From NCBI GenBank assembly GCA_964447605.1, contig CAYUTA010000003.1, forward strand, positions 1 through 64,000: a stretch of 64,000 bases of DNA. Direction: 5' to 3'. The position numbers and the translations under genes are program-made. Every line of letters starts with the position of its first letter. Positions within the stretch are counted from its first letter, which is position 1. Below the pieces are notes generated by a model, which did not search any database, was not told the origin of the DNA, and saw only the letters and a list, made by a program, of their open reading frames with translations. Shown one piece after another: positions 48,604 to 61,275 of this stretch. The DNA comes from CAYUTA01 sp964447605. GTDB lineage: Bacteria > Bacillota > Clostridia > Christensenellales > CAG-138.

Positions 48604-51600
48604 CTAAATCGGCACAATCTCCCGGGCGCGCAGCAGCACAACAATCTGCTCGCGGACCGGCAGGCCTGTCAGTTGCGCCAGCGCGGCGGCATAGAGCGCA
48701 AGCTGCGCGCAATGGCGCGCGGCGGTTGCCTCCGGCGTGGAGTTCTGCGGCACGCGGTCGGTTTTATAATCGACCAGCACCCAGCCGTCGTTTTCAATGA
48801 AACAGCAGTCGATCATGCCCTGCAGCAGCACGCGCTCTTGCGCGTCGGTGGCAAACAGCGCGTCCGCGTCCATCTCGTAGCCAAACGCAAGCTCCCGCTC
48901 TACACGGGGGCTTTTTTGTATCCGGGCAAACAGCTTGGACGCGACAAACCAGCGCAGCGCGTCCGCATCCGCCGCTTCGGCCTGCTCGGGCGTCATCCGC
49001 GCGCGGGATACGAGGCTGTCGAGAAACGCGCCCACGTCGATGCGCACAGGGGGAATATCGAGCGGCAGGTGCTGAACCGCCGCGTGCATGGCTGTGCCGA
49101 AAAAGGCGGGCGTGCGCGTGTCTGCGGAAAGGAACGCAGGCAGATCGAACGCGGGCATGCGGGCGGCGCAGGGCTTGGCGGCCGCGCCCGCGTCAAGCTC
49201 GAGCGGCAGCGACGCGCCCGCGACCGCAACGCGGCTGACCGAGGCCTTGGCGGGCAGCGCGACCGCCGAGGCAAACGGGTATTCCCAGGCAAAGTGCGTC
49301 TTCAGAGTTTCCAGCAGCGCGTGGTCGGCTGCGGGCAGTGCAAAAACAGCGTCGGCGGGCGGCGGATCCAGCCAGTCGCCCCGGGCATGAAGCGTGGCCT
49401 GCAGCAAACCCCGCCGGGCCATGAGGAGCCAGGCAAGCGGCGTGGAGGCAAGCAGCACAGCAAACGGCGTTGGCGCCTGCCACGCGGCATCCATGCGTTC
49501 CTGCGCGTTTTTCATGCAGCCGATAAGGATCAGGCGAGATTTGGCGCGCGTCATGGCCACGTACAGTACGCGCAGCTCTTCGGCAAGCTGCTCGCTGCGG
49601 AGCGTTTTGCGGATGGTCTGGCGCAGCGCCGTGTCGTGCATCACGCCGTCGGCAGCGCCGCGGCAGCGCAGGCCAAGCCCGAGTTTTGTATGCATTTGCA
49701 GGTTTGCCGGGCCGTTTTGGAGGTTGAAGCGCGCGCCGAGCTGCAGGAGGAACACCACGGGAAACTCCAGCCCCTTGGATTTATGGATGGTGAGGATTTT
49801 GACCACGTTGGCGCTGGCCGTCTGCGCGGCGCCGATGGACGCGCCGGAACGGGCAAGGTCCATGTGCCGCAAAAAACGCCAGACGCCGCGCGCGCCCGTG
49901 CGTTCGAACGCGTGCGCCTGGGTCAGCAGCGCGTCCAGATTGGCCTGGCGCTGGCGGCCGTTGAACCCCGCGCCCATCTCCTCATAAAAGCCCGTTTCGT
50001 CGAGCAGCAGGCCGATCAGGTGTTCGATGGTGACAAAGCGGCTTTCCTCGCGGTAGCGGTCGAGCAGGCGGAAAAACGCGGCAACTTTCCCGTCGGTTTC
50101 CCGCGCGGCCAGCAACGCGTCGAAAAACGTCCCTTCGCGGCGGCGCACGCGCAGCCTGAGCAGCTCCTCGGCGGTGAAGTCGCCGATGGAGGACAGCAGC
50201 ACGGAGATCAGCGGCACATCCTGCCGGCGGTTGTCGATGACTCGCAGCAGGTTGAGCAGCACCTGGACCTCCACTGCGTCGAAATAGCCGCCGTTGAGCT
50301 GCGCATAGCAGGGCACGCCGCATTGGGAGAGCGTCTGCGCCACAAGCTGCGCATGCGTCGTGGAGCGCAGCAGCACGGCAAAGTCGGCATAGGTAAGCGT
50401 CCGCCGCGCGTCCGTGGCGGGATCAACCGGGGTTTCTGCCTCCATCAGCTCGCGGATGCGCGCCGCGGCAAGGCGCGCCTCGACCTCCGCGTCGGCTGCG
50501 GATTCAAGCGCATCGCCGGATCCGTCGGTTTCCCGAGCGATAACGTGCAGCTCCGCGCCGCCGTGTGGCTGCTCGCCGCCATAGGCGAGCATGGCGCGCG
50601 CGTCGTAGTCCATTTCGCCCGCGTCGCGGGTCATAAGCATGCAAAACGTGTCGTTGACAGCGGCGAGCACCTCCGGCGCGCTGCGGAAGTTTCGGTTCAG
50701 GTCGATGCGCCTGCCCGCCGCGCCGGAAAACGCGCTGAGTTTCTCTAAAAACAGCCCGGGCTCGGCCTGTCGGAAGCGGTAGATCGACTGCTTGACGTCG
50801 CCGACCAAAAACAGGTTGTCCTCCCGGCGGATAGCGTTGAGAAGGGCCTCCTGCACGCGGTTGCTGTCCTGGTATTCGTCGACGGCGATGAGCAGGAATT
50901 TTTCCCGGTACTCCCGCATAACGCCGGGCATCCGCAGCGCGTCCAGCGTGAGATGCTCGAGATCGTTGTAATCAAGCGCGGCGCGCGCCCGCTTTTCCGC
51001 GGCAAAGGCGCCGGAAAACGCGCACACCACATCGCGCAGCGCAGACAGGACGGTCCCGGCGGCGCGCATGGCTTCACATTCCTCGGCGGCGGTGCGGCGC
51101 AGGCGGCCGCGCTGCTCGCGCACCAATTTTTTAAATGCGTCGCGTACGCCGCGCACGGGCGCTTTTTCCGCATCCGGCGTTCCGCGCGCAAAGCGCAGCG
51201 TGCCAAATTCCATGTCGAGCAGGCCCTGCCGATATGCGTCGTAGTCGGGCATGAGCATAAGCGCGCGGCAGCGCATCAGCTCTTCGTCCAGCACGCCGGT
51301 GGCCGCGGCCATGTCCGGCGCAAGCGCGTCGCGCGCCGCGGTGAGCGCCTTGAGCCCAAGCCGCAACTCCGCTTTGCACGCGGCGGTCACCTCGTCGAGC
51401 CGGGTGGCAAGCGCCTCGTCGGAGGCATAGCGCACAACCGCCTCTTCCAGCCAGCCGAGCGGCTCGGGTTGCGCCTGTAAAAACGTATACGTTGTGTATA
51501 CCGCGTCCCAGGCGGGCTGCTCGCCGCCAAAGGCGGAAAGCAGCGTGCGCCATGCGGGACTTTCCTCTGCGGCAAGCGCGCTTAGCAGCGCGTCCTGCAC

Positions 51601-52005
51601 CTGCGCCACAATCGCCGCCGATTCCGTCTCGTCCAGAATGCGCGATTTTGGCGCAAGGCCAAGCACATGATAGTGCCGTCGGAGCACGCGTGCGCAGAAC
51701 GCATGCACGGTGGAAATGTTCGCGTTGCCCACAGCGCGCGCCTGCTCGCGCAGATAAAGCTGCGCGTCCGGCGTATCCGCTTCGTCGGCGAGCATGGCGA
51801 GCCGTTTGGTAATGCGCGCCTTCATTTCGGCCGCGGCGGCGCGCGTAAACGTAAGCACCAGCATGCGCTCAACCGGTATGCCGCCGATGATGCGCATGGC
51901 GATGCGCTCGGTGAGCACGGCGGTCTTGCCCGCGCCCGCCGCGGCGGAGACGATCAGGTTGCCGTCGGATCGGATGGCGTCAAGCTGCTCAGTTGTCCAG
52001 GGCAT
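48604..52005 (-). CDS. addA: AddA, helicase-nuclease subunit of AddAB
   Basis: 1133-residue UvrD-type helicase with a C-terminal RecB-family nuclease. Walker A AAAGAGKT is at residues 21-28, the helicase motif DEYQD lies near 377, and the nuclease motif VDYKTD near 1080. The length is typical of AddA. It resects DNA double-strand breaks for recombination. The gene overlaps addB by 17 nt and is the second gene of that operon on the minus strand. Confidence 0.95.
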   Translation of the reverse strand: MPWTTEQLDAIRSDGNLIVSAAAGAGKTAVLTERIAMRIIGGIPVERMLVLTFTRAAAAEMKARITKRLAMLADEADTPDAQLYLREQARAVGNANISTVHAFCARVLRRHYHVLGLAPKSRILDETESAAIVAQVQDALLSALAAEESPAWRTLLSAFGGEQPAWDAVYTTYTFLQAQPEPLGWLEEAVVRYASDEALATRLDEVTAACKAELRLGLKALTAARDALAPDMAAATGVLDEELMRCRALMLMPDYDAYRQGLLDMEFGTLRFARGTPDAEKAPVRGVRDAFKKLVREQRGRLRRTAAEECEAMRAAGTVLSALRDVVCAFSGAFAAEKRARAALDYNDLEHLTLDALRMPGVMREYREKFLLIAVDEYQDSNRVQEALLNAIRREDNLFLVGDVKQSIYRFRQAEPGLFLEKLSAFSGAAGRRIDLNRNFRSAPEVLAAVNDTFCMLMTRDAGEMDYDARAMLAYGGEQPHGGAELHVIARETDGSGDALESAADAEVEARLAAARIRELMEAETPVDPATDARRTLTYADFAVLLRSTTHAQLVAQTLSQCGVPCYAQLNGGYFDAVEVQVLLNLLRVIDNRRQDVPLISVLLSSIGDFTAEELLRLRVRRREGTFFDALLAARETDGKVAAFFRLLDRYREESRFVTIEHLIGLLLDETGFYEEMGAGFNGRQRQANLDALLTQAHAFERTGARGVWRFLRHMDLARSGASIGAAQTASANVVKILTIHKSKGLEFPVVFLLQLGARFNLQNGPANLQMHTKLGLGLRCRGAADGVMHDTALRQTIRKTLRSEQLAEELRVLYVAMTRAKSRLILIGCMKNAQERMDAAWQAPTPFAVLLASTPLAWLLMARRGLLQATLHARGDWLDPPPADAVFALPAADHALLETLKTHFAWEYPFASAVALPAKASVSRVAVAGASLPLELDAGAAAKPCAARMPAFDLPAFLSADTRTPAFFGTAMHAAVQHLPLDIPPVRIDVGAFLDSLVSRARMTPEQAEAADADALRWFVASKLFARIQKSPRVERELAFGYEMDADALFATDAQERVLLQGMIDCCFIENDGWVLVDYKTDRVPQNSTPEATAARHCAQLALYAAALAQLTGLPVREQIVVLLRAREIVPI

Positions 52006-55000
52006 CGTCTACACCTCCGATCAGCGCAAAAAATGCGTCCCGCCCGATGGGATTAAACTTCCGCGTCCGGCAACCGCGCACCATGGGGTCGAAGCGGCAT
52101 ATGCTGCGATAATCGCAGTATTTGCAGGAGCCCTCCGCGGGGTGGACCTCAATATGCCCGTCGAGCATCGCGGCCAGCGTGCGCTGCGACACCTCGCGGG
52201 CAAGCTGCAAAATGCGCTCCATCTGTGCGCGCGTGCAGACGCTGCCGGAGAACACGCCTTCCTCAGCCCGCCTGACCCCTTTGAGCACGGCGGAGTCGCC
52301 GCTTTTGCACGCGCGGTCGCTCAACAGCACCAGGGAAGCGGAGGAAAGCGTCAGCCCGCGCAGCATAAACGCCGCCTCCACAGCCCGCTCGGCATCCTCG
52401 CCCTCGCTTATCGGCGGAACGCGCAGAGGCATATAATACATGCCCGCGGGAAGCCGCCCATCCTGCGAAACGGCCGCAAGATACAACGGAAGCTGCAATG
52501 TCAGGCCGTTGAGGATACCGGAAAAGTCAAACTCGCGCTCGCCAAGCTTATAATCCACCACGCGGAGCGGCGCGCCCGGAACGTCGGCCGCGTCCACGCG
52601 GTCGATCACGCCGGAGAGCAGCGCCTCCGTACCGTCTTCCAGCGTCAGGCGGATAGGGGGGAACGCCTGGCCCTCGCCAAAGCGGACCTCCGCGCCGGCA
52701 GGCGTAAACCGGCCCGCCTGTATCTGCCGCACCACGGCCCGCGCGCTCATTTTGACCGATTCGACGAGCAAAAACAGCGTGGCGCGCAAACGGTCGTTAT
52801 ACAGGAAGATTCCATCGTTGTGTTCGGAGATCACCTGCGGCAAAAGCGCGTCCATCCGCGCGTCGATCTCCGCGTCGTCCATTGCCTGAAGCGTCCGTCC
52901 GTCCCGGACGGCCGTGCGGATAAACGCCTCCAGCGCGGCGTGGTAAAAGGTGCCGAGGTCCGCGGCGCGTTCGGCGAATTCGCACCGGTCCGCGGCTGCG
53001 AGCCCATAGCGCACGAAGTGCTTGAACGGGCAGGCGGCGAACTGCTCCAGGCGGCTTGCGCTCATGCGGATGCGCGTGCCGTAAAGCGCGCCTGAAAGCG
53101 CGCGGCCCAGCGGCGGCAGGGAAAAGCGCGGTTGTCCGGCCTCCGCCATGCGCCTTACGCGCGCGGCATACGCGGGCAGGGCGCCATAATAGGCAAGCAG
53201 CGTTGGCAGGCGCGGCGAGAGCGTGTTGTCTGAATGCAGCGCGCAAAGGTCGCGCGTCAGCAGCCGCAGCCCGGCGCGCTCGCTTTGCGGCAGCGCGTCC
53301 GAAGCTTCCAGGTCTGTTTTGGTATTGCAGCGCGGGAACAGGCGCAGAATGTCGGCAATTAAGGAGGAGGGGGCAAGCTCGCTGCCGTCGGCGCAGAAGC
53401 TGTAGCTGACAAACAGCGTTTCGCGCGCCTTGCTCAGGGCGGTGTACAGTTCCAGCCGGTCGTCCGCCGCCCGTTGCCTGGTGTCGCTCCAAACGGGCAT
53501 CCCCGCGCGTTCGAGCGCCTTGAGCTCGCGGTCGTCGATCACGCCGTCGTCATTGCGCGCAGCGGGGAGCAGGCCGTCGTTTACGCCCACAAGAAACAGC
53601 GCCCTGACCGCGCGCGACTTGGTGCGCGCCACATCGCCAAGCAGCACCTGGTCGCTCGTGCCGGGGATCACCCCGATCTCGCGGGAGGATAATCCCTCCT
53701 CGAGCAGCTCCCAAAACAGCTTGCGGCTGACCGGGACGTCGCCCATGATTGCGTCGAGTTGGCTCAGTGCCTCCATCAGCGCGTTCCATACCTGCGCGTG
53801 CTCTTCCATCAATGCCACGCGTCCGGCGGCAAGCAGGCTCTGCACGCGCGATTTGAGCGCGTTGTCCAGTCCGATTTCCACCAGATACGCATACAGCGCG
53901 CGCACCTTGACCGAAACCGGCCGCGGCGCGAGCGCCTTCCGCAGCCGCAGCAACGGCTCCATCACGGCCATGCGCGCCCGTTCGGCGCCCGCGGGAACCT
54001 CTCCGCGCGTAAACGGCTTTGCCAGCGCGCCGCCCTTGAGCCCAGTGCGCAGCAGATACAGCTCCAACGCCTCCACATCGTCCTGCGAAACGTCCACATA
54101 GCCGCTTTTAACCAGCCGCAGCACTTCCGTGGGCGAAAACCGTCCCTCCGCGGCGCGTCCGGCGGCAAGCACCGCGTCCACGGCGGCATGGCCCGTGACA
54201 GGGTGCTTGCGGTCGAGGAAAACGGGGATGCCGCGGCGGGCGAATACGCGCGTGACGAGCGGCATGTAGGATTCCGGGTCGGAGACGATAACGGCCATCT
54301 CGCGGTAACGCACGCCCATGCGCGCGCGCGAAAGGATGGCGTCGGCGAGCGACTCCACCTCCGCAACGCGGTCGGACGCGCCGAATACCGTGATGGCCGG
54401 CGCGAGTTTTTCATAGGGCAGGCTGCGCAGGGCAAACAGGTTGGCCTCCAGATAGGCCAACTCCTCCGCGCAGGGGCCTGGATGACGGCCCGGATGGGTG
54501 ACCGACACGGTTGCACCCACGCGCGCGGCCATGTCGCGCACCTGGGAATAGATGCGCAGATCGGGCAGGAACAGGTCCGCGTCACGCGGGGACGACGTAT
54601 CGCAGCGCAGCGCGATGGTCACGTCCGCGGCGGCGGCGATCAGGCCGCCTAGCCATTGGTACAATTGTCTGCTGGGCCGGTCGATTCCGTCGATGTATAC
54701 ATGCGCGCCGCGGATAAACGAATCAGGCAGCAGCGCGCGCGCTGCGTTGGCCGCGTCGTCTATGGTCAGGTAACGGTCGGCAAGAAAGGCCTCCGTGTCC
54801 GCATACAACAGCGCGATATCGGCGAGTTTCTCGCGCAGCGCCGTCTGCTCGGGCAGCTTTTGCACAAACAAATCAAGCGTTTTAGGCGTAAGCCCCGCGC
54901 GCTTAAGGTCGGAAAAAATGGTCTGCATATCCGCTGCAAAGCCGGGTTGTCCGGCAGCGCGCGCAAACGCGCCAAGCGCATCCGCCTGCCTGAGCGCAGC

Positions 55001-55276
55001 GCGCCGGATGACCATCCGGTGGCCCTGCTGCGAGAGAAACGGATGCAGCTGCCCGTGCAGCGCAAGCACGCGCTCGTTGAGCCTGGCAAAGCTGAGCACC
55101 TGCACGCCGAGCAGCCCGCCAAGCGCGGCGGAAAGCGCGCGCTCGGCCTCAAACGTATACTGTTCGGGCACGATGAGTACGGCGCGTTCCCCCGCGCGCT
55201 GATGCGCCGCCAGCGCAGCGTAGAGCGCCCGGCTTTTCCCGGTGTTTGCGCGGCCGAAAAGAAAGCGTACGTTCAT
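51989..55276 (-). CDS. addB: AddB, nuclease/iron-sulfur subunit of AddAB
   Basis: 1095-residue partner of AddA. The N-terminal Walker A-like GRANTGKS (residues 8-15) is present, and the C-terminal RecB nuclease motif VVDYKLGE is seen near residue 910. The four cysteines of the iron-sulfur cluster are visible: one in FAACPFKHF near residue 748 and three in CKYCDYRSIC near 1053. ATG 55276 is preferred over TTG 55288, which has no better site. AddAB recognises Chi-like sites in Firmicutes. Confidence 0.95.
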   Translation of the reverse strand: MNVRFLFGRANTGKSRALYAALAAHQRAGERAVLIVPEQYTFEAERALSAALGGLLGVQVLSFARLNERVLALHGQLHPFLSQQGHRMVIRRAALRQADALGAFARAAGQPGFAADMQTIFSDLKRAGLTPKTLDLFVQKLPEQTALREKLADIALLYADTEAFLADRYLTIDDAANAARALLPDSFIRGAHVYIDGIDRPSRQLYQWLGGLIAAAADVTIALRCDTSSPRDADLFLPDLRIYSQVRDMAARVGATVSVTHPGRHPGPCAEELAYLEANLFALRSLPYEKLAPAITVFGASDRVAEVESLADAILSRARMGVRYREMAVIVSDPESYMPLVTRVFARRGIPVFLDRKHPVTGHAAVDAVLAAGRAAEGRFSPTEVLRLVKSGYVDVSQDDVEALELYLLRTGLKGGALAKPFTRGEVPAGAERARMAVMEPLLRLRKALAPRPVSVKVRALYAYLVEIGLDNALKSRVQSLLAAGRVALMEEHAQVWNALMEALSQLDAIMGDVPVSRKLFWELLEEGLSSREIGVIPGTSDQVLLGDVARTKSRAVRALFLVGVNDGLLPAARNDDGVIDDRELKALERAGMPVWSDTRQRAADDRLELYTALSKARETLFVSYSFCADGSELAPSSLIADILRLFPRCNTKTDLEASDALPQSERAGLRLLTRDLCALHSDNTLSPRLPTLLAYYGALPAYAARVRRMAEAGQPRFSLPPLGRALSGALYGTRIRMSASRLEQFAACPFKHFVRYGLAAADRCEFAERAADLGTFYHAALEAFIRTAVRDGRTLQAMDDAEIDARMDALLPQVISEHNDGIFLYNDRLRATLFLLVESVKMSARAVVRQIQAGRFTPAGAEVRFGEGQAFPPIRLTLEDGTEALLSGVIDRVDAADVPGAPLRVVDYKLGEREFDFSGILNGLTLQLPLYLAAVSQDGRLPAGMYYMPLRVPPISEGEDAERAVEAAFMLRGLTLSSASLVLLSDRACKSGDSAVLKGVRRAEEGVFSGSVCTRAQMERILQLAREVSQRTLAAMLDGHIEVHPAEGSCKYCDYRSICRFDPMVRGCRTRKFNPIGRDAFFALIGGVDDALDN

Positions 55277-55378
55277 TGACAAATTCAATCCTGTCTACAG
55301 CGTTTCAGCGGCGGGGACGGACGGACTGAGCGCGTAAAGCGCTCGCTTCATAACGCGCGCCCGATAAAATTCGGAACC

Positions 55379-55903
55379 CTACGCAATGGGCTCGGCGTGC
55401 ACGGCGGTATACCGCATCTGCCCATTGTTGTTCCCGCTTTCATAAAGCACCACGGACGTGGCCGTAAACGCGGCCGTCTGCGCGCCGGGGTCGAACGCGC
55501 CGTCGCCCGTGACGTTGCGGCCGAGGGTGACGTGCGGGGTCAGTCTGCCGCGGTTTTTGGAAAACCCGCGCTCCCACAGCGCGCTTTCAAGCGTTTCATA
55601 CAGGCGGTTCAGCTCGTCCAGATCGCCCGTTATGGAAAGGTAGGCCGTTTTGCCGCGTTCGCCGCCAAAGCTGCCGTAGCCGCCCAGACGCAAAACGAAT
55701 GGCCGGATGCCGCGTACGGCCTCGCGGATGGCGTCCACCGCGTCGGACAGCGCGTCGCTGTTGCCGATGAAGTGCAGCGTGATATGGAAGTTTTCGCGTG
55801 GCACGAACCGCCCTGCTGCGCCCGATTCCATCAGGCGCGCCTGCGCGGCGGAAACGGCCCGGCGTACGTCGGCGGGCAGTGGGATCGCGATGAACAGACG
55901 CAT
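55379..55903 (-). CDS. thpR: RNA 2',3'-cyclic phosphodiesterase (ThpR)
   Basis: 174-residue 2H phosphoesterase. Both HxT motifs are present: HITL in NFHITLHFIG (near residue 42) and HVTL in TPHVTLGRN (near 125). The N-terminus RLFIAIPLPADVRRAV is typical. ATG 55903 has AGGAGG upstream. The enzyme opens 2',3'-cyclic phosphates, and its old name is 2'-5' RNA ligase. It lies upstream of addB, possibly in the same transcript. Confidence 0.9.
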   Translation of the reverse strand: MRLFIAIPLPADVRRAVSAAQARLMESGAAGRFVPRENFHITLHFIGNSDALSDAVDAIREAVRGIRPFVLRLGGYGSFGGERGKTAYLSITGDLDELNRLYETLESALWERGFSKNRGRLTPHVTLGRNVTGDGAFDPGAQTAAFTATSVVLYESGNNNGQMRYTAVHAEPIA

Positions 55904-55948
55904 GGGCGCATACCTCCTGAAACGCCGTCCGCACGGATTTGCAGCCAA

Positions 55949-56500
55949 TCGGTTGCGGCTGCCTCCATGCGGTCATTAACCGGCGTTCACGGCTTGATAA
56001 TTACAATGATTCTATCATATTCCGGCCGCATTGAACAGATTGGAAGACATTCGCAGGAAAACCTGCAAAAAAAGGGATGGATAACTTTACCACAAACGAG
56101 CGTTCGGTTTTAAATATGCAGGGTATGCATGTGGATGATTTTCTTAAAAATTGACCCGCTTATCCACATTGTCCACTGTGTTATCCACAAAATGCGGAAA
56201 TCCGGTGGGTTTGGAGTGTGTATAAATTGTGACGAATGTCTGAACATGACGTATACTGCCGAGGGCTTAAAAATGTGCATCCAATTGATACAGTTGGACG
56301 GACGGGGACGGATGCAATTTTCAGGCCTTCAAATTGCAGACGCCGGTCTGTGCGCAAACGAGCGGAAAATGGGAACGCCGCCCTGGACGCGCATCGTGCA
56401 GAACGGCGGGATTTGCGGGGCGGTATTTGTTTATTAAGGCCGTCCGGGCATGCATACGGCCGTCCAGGTGCGCACAGACGGGTTAACGCGGCGCGGCGCG
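55949..56500. other. Intergenic region with DnaA boxes
   Basis: Between ThpR and the YdcF-like gene I find no good gene. It holds the DnaA-box cluster at 56129-56189. Open frames such as 56129-56437 lack a ribosome binding site and a family-like product. Confidence 0.6.
56129..56189. promoter_or_regulatory. Cluster of DnaA boxes
   Basis: Perfect TTATCCACA boxes occur at 56160-56168 and 56181-56189, 21 nt apart. One-mismatch box TGTGGATGA (opposite strand) at 56129-56137 and a two-mismatch TTGTCCACT at 56169-56177 lie close by; a further imperfect box is at 56076-56084. DnaA box clusters outside oriC may titrate DnaA or control a nearby promoter. Confidence 0.65.
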
Positions 56501-57349
56501 CTAAAACTGCCCGCGCAGCGTGTATATGCAGATGCCGACGCATTCGCGCAGGAAATTATTGAGCGATAAATACCACACGTCCGGCGCAGGGATGCCGACG
56601 GCGTCAATCCCCTGCGCGGCGGCCACGCGTCCGGCGCGGTAAACGTGAAAATTGGTGGTGACGTATGCGATGCGCGCGTCCTGCCCACAGGCTTCGTCGA
56701 TGATGCTTTTTGAAAATGCAAAGTTTTCCACGGTGTTGGTCGCCAGCTCCTCCATATAAACGCGGCCGCCGTCGATACCGCGCTCGACCATGTATTTTTT
56801 CATGGCCGACGCCTCGGTCACGGTCTCGCCGCCGCCCTGCCCGCCGGAAACCACGCAGACGGTATCCGGATGCGTTTTTAGATACTCCATCGCCGTGTTC
56901 AGCCGGTTTTCCAGCACCCAGGTGACCTTGTCGCCATGTACCGCCGCGCCGAGCACGATAACCGCGTCGGCCGCGACGGCCGCGGGACGCTTCTGCGCGC
57001 CGATCATCAGGCTGCCGCACACGATAAAGATGACTGTGGCCACGCCGTAGCACGCCGCAATCAGCCACTTTAAAAAGAGCAGGAAGCCATGCTGCATCTG
57101 CGGCAAAAGGAATGCCAGCAGCAGCAGCGGCAGGCCGAAGAACGCGGGCAGGATCACCCCGAGGTTGAAATTGGAAAGCCGCGAGATAATCAGCGTTTCT
57201 ATAATCAGCACCACGCCCGCTACCGCAAACGCAGCCTGCGCGTGCGAAATGGCAACGCCGCGCCGGCGCAGAAACTTAATCAGCAGCAGCATCACCACGA
57301 TAACGATAACAAATATCGCCAGAATATAGAGCCTCCATCGTGTATACAT
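56501..57349 (-). CDS. YdcF/SanA-like DUF218 membrane protein
   Basis: 282-residue protein with four N-terminal hydrophobic segments (to about residue 130) and a C-terminal DUF218 domain: VIVLGAAVHGD, VVSGGQGGGE and the ELATNTVENFAFSK block. Members of this family (SanA, YdcF, ElyC) are linked to envelope integrity and vancomycin tolerance in other bacteria. It ends 152 nt before the DnaA boxes. Confidence 0.85.
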   Translation of the reverse strand: MYTRWRLYILAIFVIVIVVMLLLIKFLRRRGVAISHAQAAFAVAGVVLIIETLIISRLSNFNLGVILPAFFGLPLLLLAFLLPQMQHGFLLFLKWLIAACYGVATVIFIVCGSLMIGAQKRPAAVAADAVIVLGAAVHGDKVTWVLENRLNTAMEYLKTHPDTVCVVSGGQGGGETVTEASAMKKYMVERGIDGGRVYMEELATNTVENFAFSKSIIDEACGQDARIAYVTTNFHVYRAGRVAAAQGIDAVGIPAPDVWYLSLNNFLRECVGICIYTLRGQF

Positions 57350-57392
57350 GAAGTTCCGTTCCTTTCAGTTTTCTGCGCGCCGCCCGCGCCCC

Positions 57393-60209
<2,817 letters not shown>

Positions 60210-60597
60210 TGGTGCAAACGCCTTTCCGCCCGTTTCACAAAAAACGCAAAGCAACGGAGCCGAACCAAAGCCTAAGCATTATACCAAAAAGAATAAAAAT
60301 TCGCATCCCCTCATTTTAAGAATTTGAAAGTAGTTTGCATTTTGAGGGGGAGGCGGGGGGTGTTTGCGTTGGGGCAAACCCCCGGGTTCACGGGCGCGTG
60401 CAGCGAATTGAGCGTGCGCAAGGCGCCGTCTTTATCCATTCAGCCGTGCAAACGCGCAAAATCCGGTTTGGCTTGCGCAACAGCGCATCAGCCCGGGCGG
60501 GGGAAAGAATATTTTTGCGCCTTGGCCCGTCTTTTTTCATTTACGCGGCGGCAATATCGTGTTAAGATAAAATGATAAATTTTAATGGAGGATCCGC
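60210..60597. other. Divergent intergenic region between uvrA and the CAT-like gene
   Basis: No gene is visible. The region holds the uvrA promoter and a hairpin in the 60340-60390 stretch (GTTTGC/GCAAAC arms flanked by G and C runs). Confidence 0.6.
60278..60286 (-). promoter_or_regulatory. Extended -10 promoter of uvrA
   Basis: On the minus strand TGGTATAAT reads as TG-n plus a perfect TATAAT. No good -35 is seen at 17 nt. It lies about 70 nt before uvrA. Confidence 0.55.
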
Positions 60598-61227
60598 ATG
60601 CAGGTGATCGACCCCGCCGGGTGGAAGCGCAAGCCGCTCTGCGACTTTTTTGGTCGGCTGGATTTCCCGTTTTACGGCGTGACGTTCCGCGTGGATGTGA
60701 CGCGGCTGTGCCTACGCGCAAAGGAGGAGGAGGGCGTTTCGACATACCTTGCCGCGATCTGGGCCAGCATGCGCGCGGTCAACGGACTCGACGCGTTCCT
60801 GTATAAACTGCGCGGTCAGACCGTTGTGCGGCATGACGCGCTCTGCCCGTCGTTCGTCGTTCCAACCGAGGACGAGCTGTTCAAAATCGTACATGTTGAC
60901 TGGCTGCCCGAAGAACCGCTGGCGGATTTTTGCAATCGCGCGCAGGACGCCTGCCGGGCGCAGGAGACGTTTATCAACGAAGCGGACGAGGCCCGGGACG
61001 ACCTTGTATACATCTCCTGCCTGCCGTGGCTGGATTTTACAATGCTGACCAACGAGATGGCCTTTAACCGCGACGATTCCATTCCGCGCTTTGCGTGGGG
61101 GAAATTTACGGTTGAAAACGGCGTGCATACCATGCCCTACTCCGTGCAGGTCAACCACAGGCTGCTTGACGGGCGGCATATCGGCGCGTTTTACGAAGCG
61201 CTGCAGCGCGAGCTGAACGCGCTGTAG
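60598..61227 (+). CDS. Chloramphenicol acetyltransferase-like protein
   Basis: 209-residue protein of the CAT (type A) fold and length. The catalytic His is in VNHRLLDGRHIG (about residue 186), equivalent to the HHxxxDG motif of CAT but with Asn replacing the first His. The ribosome binding site GGAGG is strong. Whether it acetylates chloramphenicol is not known; many relatives have other acceptors. It starts a run of three genes with short gaps that are probably co-transcribed. Confidence 0.88.
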   Translation: MQVIDPAGWKRKPLCDFFGRLDFPFYGVTFRVDVTRLCLRAKEEEGVSTYLAAIWASMRAVNGLDAFLYKLRGQTVVRHDALCPSFVVPTEDELFKIVHVDWLPEEPLADFCNRAQDACRAQETFINEADEARDDLVYISCLPWLDFTMLTNEMAFNRDDSIPRFAWGKFTVENGVHTMPYSVQVNHRLLDGRHIGAFYEALQRELNAL

Positions 61228-61275
61228 GCCCGCGCAGGCTTTTAAAACCGCCGGGGAGAAAGGAGTGCATCCAAC

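Noticed and set aside
48673..50748. 691-codon plus-strand open frame opposite addA
   Set aside because: It is a reading-frame shadow of addA with Arg/Gly-rich low-information translation and no ribosome binding site.
56160..56189. DnaA boxes as the chromosomal origin
   Set aside because: No dnaA/dnaN/rpmH neighbours and only a short AT-rich stretch; two perfect boxes are not enough for oriC.
56129..56437. 102-codon open frame beginning at the DnaA boxes
   Set aside because: No ribosome binding site, no family-like sequence, and it contains the DnaA boxes, which better explain the region.
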